Under the pieces are notes generated by a model that saw only the letters and a program-made list of their open reading frames with translations, ran no database searches and was not told where the DNA came from. This document shows positions 1 to 10,272 of a stretch of DNA of 64,000 nucleotides, piece by piece. The stretch comes from Cycas panzhihuaensis. Lineage: Eukaryota; Cycadophyta. The DNA lies in contig CM041465.1 of assembly GCA_023213395.1 (NCBI GenBank), forward strand, positions 242,675,741 through 242,739,740. The letters are read 5' to 3'. Both the position numbers and the translations under genes were made by a program. Within the stretch, counting starts at the first letter, position 1, and each line of letters opens with the position of its first letter.

Positions 1-16
1 ACTGCTAAGGGGGTAG
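1..16 (+). other. Polypurine tract of an old gypsy element
   Basis: The purine run AAGGGGGTAG lies directly before TGTTTCT, where an LTR starts. The same arrangement, AAAGGGGTAG then TGTTTCT, occurs at 25293-25309. In LTR retrotransposons this tract primes plus-strand DNA synthesis just upstream of the 3' LTR, so an element of this family probably extends off the left edge of the window. Confidence 0.5.
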
Positions 17-2773
17 TGTTTCTAGCCTATCATAAATGGACCAAGAGTTCATGATGTAAAGTAAGTGCAAATACATGTTTTATTTTTATATCTTATTATA
101 TCCATTATGGTCATTACCTCATATGATGCATGTTTGGTTTCTTGGATGCATGGTTGCATATTTTGCTTGGCTTACTCGTGCCTATTATTGCCTATGATGA
201 CTAGTACTCTATTCCAATGGTACTTAGAGCCCCTATAGTGGTCTCCTAGTTGACAAGATGCCTATTCTATATTCTTGTAGCTTTCTTTTCATTAAGTTCT
301 AGCTCATTACTACTCATTTATTCTATTCTCTCACCTTTTACTGCATGTGATTAGTCACTCGAATGGCCTAGGGTTAATTTGCAAGAGGCTTTAGGGGGAG
401 GTTTTCACTTTTTTATTTTAGATTCCATATGATTTTTATTAATTCTCCTAGCTAAGTCTCTACCTCGTGCTAATTCTTGTCTGACCCACACTAATTTTTG
501 CTCTTCCTTGCTCTAATTATTATGCCTCGCTGATGTCTTCGTGGTGCCATGAATAAATTTATGGTATGACTTTTACTTTACTAGTTGCAACTAGCAACGT
601 TAATTTTGCATTTAATGTATCCCCTGACACCTATAACACCTCAAGACTACCCTAGATTGAGGCATAATAATTAGGGGGAGCTCATTCAAATATAAAACTC
701 AAATTTCATTATCATTCAAAGGATTCTAGTATTATTCTCCACTTCATTCTTTCATGTTTCAAGTTCTCTCATGACAGGCAAGCATGCACAAGAGGATTCT
801 AGTCTTTGGCACTAAAAGATTTCCCTAACTAGCTTCTACAATCAAGAAGACTCTCTTCGCCTCTCTTAATATTTAAGGATTCTCTCAAAAGGCATTCCTT
901 TTAGAGCTATGGGGATCTTTCATTAACAAACTCTTCTACAAACACCCAATCATTCTTTTGTTTCTCAAGGGAAACTCTTATTAGTTTACTTTGATTTTTA
1001 TTATTTCATTTATTTTTCTATTTGATGTCTTGGTTTTGGAGTAATAGCCAATAGATCCAACCAAGCTTGTTCACTAAAACCTTAGAGAAACCATTCTCTG
1101 TGAACTAGAAACTCTCCATAATTGTAACCTAGAGTGTTGAAGAAGGGAATGAGTAATGCACTAGCTAGTTAAGGGAGTTTAGAAAAGGGAAAATAGGTGT
1201 AAATTCTAACTTTCTTATCCTCTTTTCATTGGGTAATCCCCTCCTAACACCACAAGGTACCCTACCTCATTATGCATGCATATTCCTTCCTAATATAAAA
1301 CCATATAACCATACAAATTGACAAGCAATCCATTACTCATCTTTAAGACTCTGTGTCTCACCCTTACACCTCATTTCCTCACTTTGGATCATAGCCTAAA
1401 ACTTGCAAGACCAAGTGACCCTTCTTGTCACACTTGGGAGACCATTTTTCTTTAGGGGGCCATACCATTTTAAGGCATTCTTCCTTTCATCCCCCTCTTT
1501 TTACCTCTTATACGTATGGATTTTAGGAGAGGGTAGCATTTGACTTGTTTCCTTTTAGTGATTGAAAGTAACAAATATTTTCTTTATAAAAATATTTATA
1601 CATATACATATATGCTATATATATCCCTTGTGGGTAGAGTTTTCCTTATACATACAAGTGAAGGACTCATTCCTATGAACTAGCCTAGAAAACATGAGGG
1701 AAACTTTATCACAAGGTAACACGAGTTTATAGTTTAGTATCACATCCTCAATTATGCATTTTATTCCTTTCTTATTCCATTCCTTTGTTTATGCAACATT
1801 TATTTTAAGCTTGGTGAAGGTAAGGAAGCCCTGTTGCCTCTCATAATTTCCACAGAAAAGGAGCTTATGCTATTGGCAAGGGAAGAGTTAGGTCCAAATT
1901 GCTTCCAAGTATCACTAATTGGGTACAATCTTTCTAAGCTCTCTCCACCTTCTACCTTTTCCTTTCAAGCTTATCTTTTGATTATTAGTAGTTGCATATA
2001 TATATGCAATAAAAGTGAAGAATTTATTTTTGCATAGCATACCTCTTTACATTCATCAAAGAGAAATACATCCCCTTATTCTTCCCCTTTCTTTCCATAA
2101 AGAAAAGGCATAGTAGGAAAGGATTCCTCTCTCATCTTGCATATGCATATGCATATAGAAATAAGGTCGAAAAACATAGTTTAAAGAAGTGAATTTCTCT
2201 CTTGCATAAAAGAGGAAACATATTGGAAAAAAAGAACATTGCATAAGCATTAGCGATATTCATCTTTCTCTTTCCTCCACACCTTTCTCAAATGCAAAAT
2301 TGACTCTCTTTTAGGCATGTAGATTCAAGTTAATTTTTTGCCAAATGTAAAAGAGAGTGAGTTTGAGAGTGAGGGATTATAATTGCTATGAATTATTTGT
2401 TAATTATTTTATTTACAAATAACATAACTACAACTTACATTTTTCACAAGACATTATATTTTGAAATAAGGTAATATTCCAACAAGCAAAACCATCACAC
2501 TTGTCACAAAACTTGCATCAAAGGAAAACCTTGCTTCCTCTCATAACCCTACATATAACCCTTTAGGTGATAAGGAAACAGCCTAAGACTTCTCACTCTA
2601 TATTTTATTTCTTATCTATACCATGCTCCTCTTTTCAGAAAAGAAGATCTCATTTCCTTCCTTCAAAATAAGGATAAGAGGACCTCTAGGCTACTCGGTA
2701 ACCCAATGATGCTAACCCCTTCACCACTCAAACATACCACTCATTCATTCTAAACCACAACCCTTCAAGGTAG

Positions 2774-2778
2774 AAAAG
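2774..2778. repeat. Target site duplication AAAAG of solo LTR 1
   Basis: AAAAG is present immediately before 2779 and again at 3423-3427 directly after the LTR end. This is the 5-bp duplication expected of copia integration. Confidence 0.8.
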
Positions 2779-3422
2779 TATTAGGTATTATGACAAGAAT
2801 CATTTAAGGCTAAAATTTTGGCATGTTTTAGGTGCAGTTTCCTCCCCTAATCTTTCTCGGGGCGTTCCAAGGGGGGCGGGAGCCGCCCTTGGCCATGGGG
2901 GTGCGGGGGTGTAGAACGCCCCCCACTAAGAGGGGGTTCGGGGGCGATAGCCCCCAACCTAAAAAGTAACCCTATAAACCATATTAAATTATAAAGAGAA
3001 TCAGGTTCGTTCGATACAAATACCTTAGATTCTACGGCTAAGATTTATGCCTTGGATGTCCCTCTCATGTAGCTTGTTTTAGGGCTTTTCTTATTATGTT
3101 GTATGAAATGTAATGTACTATGATAAGGGTGGCGACTGGTTGTTATTCCTGAGAGCACTCTGCTATTGAGATGTACTATTTTTCCATTCTATAGCAATAA
3201 AGATCGATACCTTTCCTGTGTGGATGTTTCCCTAGCACACTGCTAGGGTTTTACCACGTTATATCGGGTGCATATGTGATGTTTAGCTTATATATTGATG
3301 TTATTATATTATCTATGATTTTAGAACTTGCATGTTAAATCTTGGTTTTGATTCCTGTAACTAGTTATAAAATAGTTTAGATCTTATGGCAGTTTAAAGT
3401 TTGGGACCTTGTATTCTCAACA
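2779..3422 (+). mobile_element. Solo LTR 1 of a Ty1/copia family
   Basis: This 644-bp sequence aligns along its whole length with the LTRs at 23807-24405 and 63273-63924. All three end in CTCAACA and share the distal block GATGTTTCC..CTAGGGTTTTACCA. It begins TATTAGG, so the first TG has mutated to TA; relatives begin TGTTAGA and TGTTAAA. The flanks are AAAAG on both sides. No internal copia sequence adjoins it, so it is a solo LTR left by LTR-LTR recombination. It lies inside the gypsy LTR. Its GC-rich proximal part (2859-2962) folds into several hairpins. Confidence 0.88.
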
Positions 3423-3549
3423 AAAAGGAGCATGTGTGTTTTAGGTCCCTCGAACCTATGCTGAGGTACACCTCTAGTTTCCTACTCTTTAACATTAGCA
3501 TTAACTATAGTGTAGTAATTCCTAGTGACCCCCTAGAGGTGCACTTCCA

Positions 3550-4760
3550 CCCACTATTAACTATAGGAGGCTAACCCTCTATATATACCATCAGAAAGAG
3601 CTCACCCATAATGTAGTTAATGAGCTCTATTGTAAGGCCCTCTCTTGTCAATAAAACAAGTCCATATGTCAATAACAAATCTATAAAAATCAATAAATAA
3701 TCAAATGATGTAAAATTAAAATAGACTAAAATTAAATGGCAGAAAGAAATACCTCTCTAAGGAGCCTCTCTTAGATCTAGTGTGGCCTCTTGGCCAACCT
3801 CCTCCCCCTCCAATTTAACAATATGTGCCTCCTTACCATTTGTAACTACTACCTCCTCCTCCTCATCTCCAATGGCCTCCTCTCCATCTCCCGCCTCCTC
3901 TTTGGACTCTACTATTGGCCCCTATGGTTCCCTCTCCTTCCTCATCACTATCCCAATATACACCTTAGTAAGGGTGTCTCATATAATCATCTATGGTCAA
4001 GAGGCCTAATGAGGTTCCATTTATTATCATCTGACCTAATATAGCTCTTTAAGGCTCCTAAAGCATGACACCCACCTATGGATGAGGGCCGTGCTCGATG
4101 CTACTAGTTGTGATCCCCTAATTGGTCCAATCCCATGGAAATAATCAAAGAATCAACACTATATAATGGAATAGTACAAACATCCTCTATGTCCTACTAC
4201 TTAGATCTGATCCAAATAGTCTTAGATATTGGCCACCGCGAGGGTTGTCTAGTCTTATCTCTCCTTATCCTCACATTGGTATACCATGCCTATCTAACCA
4301 TTAGGCACCTCCAAGTAATACTATCATAAGGATATCTAGAATAGAATAGAAAATATAATAAGTTTCCTCACATGAGGAATAGCTACTACCATGATCTTCC
4401 TCATGTTTCCTCCTTGGTGATCCTAGTATCCTCTACTGCAATAATAGTAAGTCGCTACTTAGTGTGCATCATTGATGCTAGGTAAGATCCTAGCTTAGGA
4501 GGTGCTCCCCTCACTAGCAATCCCAATATCCATCACATATCCCCAATTCTAATGGTGACAATACCCACACTTGGTAAATAAAAGACCTATCTCATCCCAT
4601 CCCAATAGGATATGATATCAATAAGTAAGGCCTAGTCCAACATATACTAACATATCATGACCATCCTTAATAGCCTATAACACCTTAGCACCTCCTAGTC
4701 TCAAGTCATCATTAGATCCACTAGTCCTAGAATTAGTGTATTGATATTTCTGTGATTATC
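3550..4760 (-). pseudogene. Remnant of antisense PMD-like gene (old copy)
   Basis: On the minus strand this region aligns, with many indels and stops, with the antisense gene at 10273-12126 of the younger element. The PMD segment corresponds to about 4400-4700, the middle part to 4000-4330, the acidic part to 3780-3930, an intron to about 3630-3750, and the start of the second exon to 3550-3630. At the intron the donor position reads GAG then GTATTT and the acceptor TTGACAAG, so GT-AG is kept. No frame stays open for long and the gene is dead. Its end abuts the LTR at 3549 directly: in the younger element several kilobases of gag-pol separate LTR and antisense gene, so those are deleted here or this is a rearranged junction. 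The identification rests on alignment by eye to the younger copy. Confidence 0.6.
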
Positions 4761-5683
4761 AATTGTAATAATAGTCTAAAATAATACACAAAAGGCCCCA
4801 TAAGTTAATCATCAAGATCTTGAGACCCATATATTATTAATTAATAATCTAAAAGGCTAAATCTAATAGGCATTTAAAAGAAAAAATAAAATTTTGGTAA
4901 TAATATATCTATACCACAAATATATCTGTGGTACTACAAATACTTCTATGGTACTATAAGAATTTTCTAAAATAATTCATGGTACCACTATAAACTTTGT
5001 AGCACCACAAATTATACTATAGTATGCATAATTATACCTAAAAATTACAAAAAAAATCAATAAAAAGTCATTTTTTAGGCACAATAGCTGGCCCATTAGG
5101 AAAAATGCACCAAAATGCCCTAGTCCAGCCTTAAACATGACCCTAAGTGGCCCTTGTTTGGCCTTGTTTTACCTAAATGGGCATAGCCCATCTACAAAAA
5201 ACATACATTGAAATAAACATAAAACTAAAAAAAATAAAGTAGATCCACTCACCAGGTTAAGGTATACTATAGCCATGGTGTTACTATAGTCCCAACAATT
5301 ATATTTGCATGTTAATATTATGGTCTGATCACTCGTACTAATCCTAGAAAGGTAAGGGGAAATAAGGGCATAGGGAAGGTTTCACTAGAATCCTATAGTT
5401 AATAATAAAAATGAAATTGAATTTCATAAGAAACTCAAATATATAGAGGGCCCCTCCCCCTCGTATAACTCTTAATTTACCTCTTGTTCCTCTCCTTTAG
5501 ATTAAATTGTTAACAAGGCTACCTTGACACCTATATTATACCCATTTGGGCTAATAACCCTTTTTGTACCCAGACCCCCCATTTTATTACCATTTAATGC
5601 ATGATACTGATGGTCCCTTTTATCCCCTTGAGTGAGCCTTTTTGCCCCTGAATCACCTACCTTGTCTCCTATTGGTGTTTATA
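4761..5683 (-). other. Upstream region of the old antisense gene, with hairpins
   Basis: This is non-coding. It occupies the same place relative to the antisense gene as 9089-10272 does in the younger element. At about 4905-5035 it has several imperfect dyads around GGTAC (for example CTATACCAC..GTGGTACTAC and CATGGTACCAC..GTAGCACCAC). These look like decayed versions of the hairpin array at 10007-10099. It ends at the target site of the younger element; the interrupted sequence resumes at 22152. Confidence 0.45.
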
Positions 5684-5688
5684 GTCCA
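5684..5688. repeat. Target site duplication GTCCA (left)
   Basis: GTCCA at 5684-5688 and again at 22147-22151 flanks the 16458-bp element exactly at its TG and CA ends. Removing the element and one copy rejoins the host sequence. Confidence 0.93.
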
Positions 5689-8249
5689 TGGACGCGCGTC
5701 TATGGGATAACTACCTAACTAGTAGGTGTGGAGAGAGCGGGTGGTGAAATGATTGAAAGCGGGACCTAAGAGGCGAGTAACTATCACGCAGAGCGCCCCG
5801 TGCGCTGGAGCGTGAGTTCGGGATCTGCAATGGAGTATGGCTACTATCAGATGGTCCTTCACCGCTTCAAATAAAGGGCGAAGATGCGTAGGGCAAACCC
5901 AGGTTAGCCTAGAAGCGGGACCCTCCCACCCTTGGGTGGCCAGAAGGGGGGAAGAGAAGACCCAAAGGGGATAGGTCAAGAGTATGCCTACACAACCTAA
6001 TCGGATACACAAGTGATGCGGGAAGCAAAGAACTTGTGTGGCTAAGGAAATAAGGAGAAAGGTAGGGAAAGGGGGTTCCTACAACCTTTCCTATGTATGA
6101 GGGATATGTGCAACAAAATAAAAGAAATGCAACCGAACACAAAACCAAATTTTCCTTTTTATCTTCCAATGTGCTAATTACTAAAGGAGAAATAAAAGAG
6201 GAAAAAAAAGGAGGTAGCGAAGCAGAGCAAGACGTGCACCGGGACCAAGGGCGTGCGTGACGAAAGCCTTCTTAAGGAGCACCAAACCACTCCACATGAT
6301 GCGTTGGATGCGAGATGTTGCGGCAGGCGACAAGGGGGGCTTCCTTACCTTCCCCAGAAAATCAAATACGATGCAAAGAAAGAAAGGAAGCACCAACTAA
6401 TAAATGAAGACAACCTTAAAACACAACGTACACAAGGGTGCTTACCGTCAACGGGACCAACGGGCGATATCCTCCACACTCCCGAATACCTGCAAGCAAT
6501 GGTGGTCTCTCTCTTCCCGGAGGAAGAACACTAACATGCAATACAAGATTCTAACAAGATATACCTAAATAATATAAATGTGAATCTAAATATACATGCG
6601 CTAGGGCCAGACCGGCAATGAAAGTACCCAAAAGAGAGTGACCGAGGCAGAAGTAAATGATCTAACCCCTGAGTGGCCTACCTCCCAAGAATGATGCCCT
6701 AACCTCCCTCAAGAGCCACAAGGCAATGAGGACAAGGCCAAGAGCAAGGGTCGGAAAATGGTAGCAAAGAGGCAAAGAGAGGCCCAAGGAAACCCACTAC
6801 CAACCTGGGTGCTATGAGGAGCAAGCCGTGGCCGGAAGAAAGTGAGGCAAAACTAGTGGTTGGGACTTATGAGTGTTGCCCAAACTCGAGCAAAGGCCCC
6901 AAATCAAGACCGCAACTTGTGACAAGGTCGGGTTTGAGTGGCCAAAAGAAGGCCTACAAACCCTTGCTTGCATGCCAAGGGCAGCACGGAGCGAGAGGGA
7001 GGATTTGGAGGGCTTAGAGCCGCTTAGGGAGCGTGGAAGGTGGTACAGAATCCACCCAGCTCCTCTCTGAAACCTATGCTACCCCTCAACGCCACTGCCT
7101 TGGACAACAAACGTAGGCAAGAAGCACTAAGAGAGTGGTAGAACAGCCCACAAAAGGGACAAGAACCAAACTCAAGTAAGCAAGCAAGGAACAAGCATCA
7201 TAGAGCATGAATATCACAAGAGAAAAACATGTAAAGCAATGAATACTTGAGTGAGGGAGGCAAGGGACTTGCCTCGGCCAAAGAGCAGCAAAGAGGGGCT
7301 GAGAAATCAGCCCAGATCTAAAGTATGGCAGGTTTGGGACCCTGCTACAAAGGTTGGGAAGGAAACTCCTGCACTTGAAGCACTCGGGGCCTGCCTGGGC
7401 AAAGAATCTACTGGAGCCACTCCAAGGGGCCCTCTCCAAGGTGTATGAGGGGCTGGGAGAATGTCCAAGCTGCACCAAAGGAGAGCAGGGTGCTGGTAGA
7501 GGGACGCAGGTCCAAAGAATAAGCAGTAACAAGGAAGAGCAGGCGTAATGATGTTTCCTTGAGAGCAAATCCAAAAGTGAGCCAAAGAATCCTTGAAAAT
7601 GAGTCAAAAATGGCTTAAATACTCAGACCAAACCCTAAAGCAAGTGATTAGGGCGCGACTGGGAGAGAATTACATGAGCCACATGGCGCTCAGAATAAAT
7701 GTGAAATTGCCACGGCGAATTTTAAAAAATAATTTGAGATAGTCGCATCAAGAAATTCCATGGTACATGGATATTCTCAGCCAAAATTACCGCAAAGACG
7801 CACTGGAGCCAGGAATGGGGCCCACCACCCGCCCAGTCAAAGGGCAGATGACCGAAAGGGCTAATAGGAGACTAGAACACCTACCCGGGGGTAAACAAGC
7901 CGATAAACAGGTCCAAAGGAGCAAAAATAGGGCTCAAATAGGGTGGCAGGTTGACTAAATGATGATGAGTCATCACACGGGCGGAAGTGGCGCAAACCTA
8001 GTGGATCCTGGAGCGAGGAGGGCAGATGCGGGAAGTGATGTGGTCACCAGGGTGCCACACTCGCTAGGAGTGTGCCCCGCTATACCGCCATAGGCTAAAA
8101 TAAGTGTGGACAACGGCAAGGTCGCCCACAAAGCCACACACATGCAGACATGCAAGCAAATACTCATCAAAAGAAAGAGATGACAATGCTAAAACATACC
8201 CGCACTTACCGAGCCGGTGATTCCAGATCCATTCCCTAAGCCGGAAACA
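5689..8249 (-). repeat. 3' LTR of the complete gypsy element
   Basis: In element sense it begins TGTTTCCGGC at 8249 and ends GCGTCCA at 5689, pairing with 19572-22146. A TATA box (TATTTAAG, 7614-7621) splits it into U3 of about 630 bp and an unusually long R-U5 of about 1.9 kb. A consensus-like splice donor AAGGTAAGG lies at 6350-6342. A roughly 170-codon open frame (7086-7607, minus) follows the TATA box in both LTRs but has no ATG at its start, and I do not call it a gene. Confidence 0.93.
7614..7621 (-). promoter_or_regulatory. LTR TATA box
   Basis: TATTTAAG on the minus strand lies about 630 bp from the LTR start, where a U3 promoter is expected. The 5' LTR has TATTTAAT at 21509-21502, one base away from this. 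Confidence 0.6.
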
Positions 8250-8639
8250 CCGCCTCGGCGAGAGAGCCTCACCGCTTGGAAGCTTGGTGCGATGGCGAAT
8301 GCTGGCAACACAACTGTCAGTAGCATATATGTATATAGATATGTCAATCAAGATCATATCAGTAGGCAAGGGTGCTGAAAGTGTCGCTATGAACGCTGCG
8401 GATACGAAGGTGGCGGTGGAGACATCATAGGGGCTGCCTATGAGCCACCTAAGAACCGACTGGAAGAATGAGACAAGTGAGGGGGCTGCCCCCACCACAA
8501 AGGATGCAAAGGAACATGCATAGTCAAGCAAAGAGTAAGCAAGGAGTAGGCACCATAGTTTTACCTCATTAGTAGCTAGGTTTCAGAGGTGCAAACGGAT
8601 CGCAAAGCAAAGTAACAAACGACCTGGGGCTTGGGCGAC
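8250..8639 (-). other. Region between detached RNase H and 3' LTR, with PPT
   Basis: This is the untranslated tail of the element. Its last bases in element sense, GAGGCGG directly before TGTTTCC, are purine-rich and serve as the likely polypurine tract, although it is weaker than the AAAGGGGTAG tracts of the older copies. The stretch ATGAGGTAAAACTA (8560-8573) recurs at 23783-23796 at the same place downstream of the old RNase H, which confirms the common origin of both copies. Confidence 0.5.
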
Positions 8640-9088
8640 AAGAAGGCCAGGCAAGCCTCGTGACAACAAGAAGGAGAGAAAGGCTACCAAGGATGAGGCG
8701 AACGAGACTATCTCGCCTCAAGATTGAGGGCCCGAGGGATAAGGCCGGATATCAACAGAAGAAAAGCTGCCGAGGGATCCGCAATGGCAAGAGTCCTCAA
8801 GTGAGGGCATCACACCTGGCAAACCTGGGTGAGATGAGACACCACAACTTGAGAGTCGCAAAGCAAAACACTGGATCCATGATGGAAACGAAGGGCATCG
8901 GTGAGGGCTTCAATAACAGCTATATACTCGGCTTCGTTGTTGGTAGCCTCTGGGAGGAAGATCCCAGAGTGGAGGAGATCATGTCCAGAAGGACTGCGGA
9001 GGATCCACGCAGCGGCAGAAGGTCCAGGATTACCGCGGCTTCCGTCGTCGGTAAAGATGTACGCAGACATCAGTGACACAAAATCCAA
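8640..9088 (-). pseudogene. Detached archaeal-type RNase H (aRH) ORF
   Basis: RNase H cleaves the RNA of RNA-DNA hybrids during reverse transcription. The first in-frame ATG is at 9070-9068 (MSAYIFTDDGSRGNPGP). Three catalytic positions are visible: the Asp in FTDDGSRGNPGP, the Glu in EATNNEAEYIAVIEAL and the Asp in LLCDSQVVVSHL. This order and the NNEAEY motif are typical of archaeal/plant-type RNase H rather than the gypsy RNase H next to RT. The frame stops at 8810. The C-terminal part continues in another frame to about 8640 (SFSSVDI), so the fourth acidic residue is not present in a readable frame. It is not fused to pol: integrase ends 3.7 kb away and an antisense gene lies between. How it would be translated is not evident from the sequence. 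Confidence 0.82.
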
Positions 9089-9577
9089 GCAGTCAACGGA
9101 TGGTGAAAGTAATACTCAAAAAAGTAAACAAAAGGTGGCCGTGAAGGGTAGGAGGACCTAGCAATCAGGTTACCCAGGGCGAGAGCAAGCAATCTGATCA
9201 CCGACAGAGGGTGGTTGGGAGGAAAAGCCTCCTGGGGTGCCAAAAGGTCGCTTTAGAAAGCGAAACATGCCCCCAAGTGGGGGGAGCATTCCTTTTGGGG
9301 ACTCCAAGAGCGAAAAAGGGCCGCGAAAACAAGTCCAGGGTAGCGAAACGAGCCAAACGAGTATAAACTTGGGCAGGCACGGGACTAGTGCGCAAAACGA
9401 TACAGAAGGGGCCCTGGCAAAGGCACCATAAATGCCCCTGCAAAGGAGGGCAAAAAGGGCATTAATACGGCATAATTGACGACAGGGCCAAAAGGCAAAG
9501 GCAAACAGAGGGACGAGACGGTCCCAACGACTATCGCGAGACAAAAAACAGAAGAAGTGCCAGTTGGGGCCCCCGCC

Positions 9578-9585
9578 TATATAAG
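9578..9585 (+). promoter_or_regulatory. TATA box for antisense transcription
   Basis: TATATAAG lies on the plus strand about 690 bp before the first ATG of the antisense gene. A good plant TATA match in a GC-rich surrounding suggests a core promoter facing against the element's own transcription. The transcription start is unproven. Confidence 0.45.
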
Positions 9586-10006
9586 TAAATGAACGGAAAA
9601 ATGGATTCATTTTCACCGGCTCTCGTATGAAACCAGAGCCATTTCCTTACGCAGCGGAGCGCCACCTAACTTTGGAGGCACGCAGAGGGAGATCGGACCG
9701 TCGGATCGGAGAGCGGAGAGAGCCAAAGACGACCGACTGACGATATGGCAGAATGAGGTCGGATCTAGTGAGTGGATATCACTAAACCCAACCCATCTCA
9801 AAGTTCAAAGTTTGTGGTTTTTTACAGTTTTTTAAGTGATTTTTGCATAGTTTTAGTGCCTCTTATGGGCAACGGAAGGCCTCTCGGGACCCGAATCGAA
9901 CCCAGAAAGAGGCGGGGACCTGGGCATTAGGGAGCTTCGTCCCCACCGGTCCACCGTAAGAAATTTCTTTGTTTTTGGCGAAACCCCCTGTGGGGTCGTT
10001 GTCAGA

Positions 10007-10099
10007 CCGCGACAATGATCGCGGTGCCACGATCATTGCCGCGGGTCCCATAATCGCCGGGACCTGCGCCAAACTTAGCGGTACCGCTAAGTTTGGCGC
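10007..10099. repeat. Array of three hairpins with a 34-bp perfect palindrome
   Basis: Hairpin 1: CCGCGACAATGATCG (10007-10021) pairs with 10030-10044, 14 of 15 bases. Hairpin 2: GGTCCC (10044-10049) pairs with GGGACC (10059-10064). Hairpin 3: 10066-10099 is a perfect 34-bp palindrome centred on GGTACC (10079-10084). A related near-palindrome, AAACTTAGTAGTACCACTAA and onward, lies in the LTR at 49265-49288, preceded by a stretch resembling hairpin 1. Confidence 0.85.
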
Positions 10100-10272
10100 G
10101 GTACGAAGGCAGAAAGGCAAAAAATCAGACACGAGGGCCAAAAGAGCCCCAAATCTCAAACAGAGAGAGATTTGAGAGAGAGAGGGGTGATAGTGGCTAA
10201 CATGGGACTAACTCGAGTTGTTTTTGGTGTGAACAGGCTGTCCTCGCGGTAGATAACCGTGAGAATGTGGGT

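Larger units (their letters stand above)
17..3549 (+). mobile_element. Old Ty3/gypsy LTR, interrupted by a solo copia LTR
   Basis: It starts TGTTTCTAGCC, like the LTR at 25303 and the minus-strand LTR starts at 8249 and 22146 (TGTTTCC). It ends near CACTTCCA at 3549, matching the family LTR end (GCGTCCA and GATTCCA). Without the inserted solo LTR and its duplicated target it is about 2.9 kb, within the 2.6-3.3 kb of its relatives. A splice-donor-like AAGGTAAGG at 1818-1826 has counterparts in the other family LTRs. It holds no credible gene; short reading frames such as 1834-2037 are chance. The left end is well supported by homology. The right end is inferred, because the following sequence is antisense-gene remnant rather than a primer binding site. 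Confidence 0.62.
9089..10272 (+). promoter_or_regulatory. Presumed promoter and leader of the antisense gene
   Basis: This 1.2-kb stretch has no credible coding frame and separates the aRH ORF (minus strand) from the antisense gene (plus strand), which diverge here. It contains a TATA box (9578-9585) and three consecutive hairpins (10007-10099). A parallel non-coding stretch exists in the old copy (4761-5683 plus 22152-23284). Confidence 0.5.

Noticed and set aside
7086-7607. A roughly 170-codon open frame in the LTR of the complete element, also at 20970-21473
   Set aside because: It starts at TTG, not ATG. Its presence in both LTRs only reflects their recent common origin, and the other family LTRs do not keep it.
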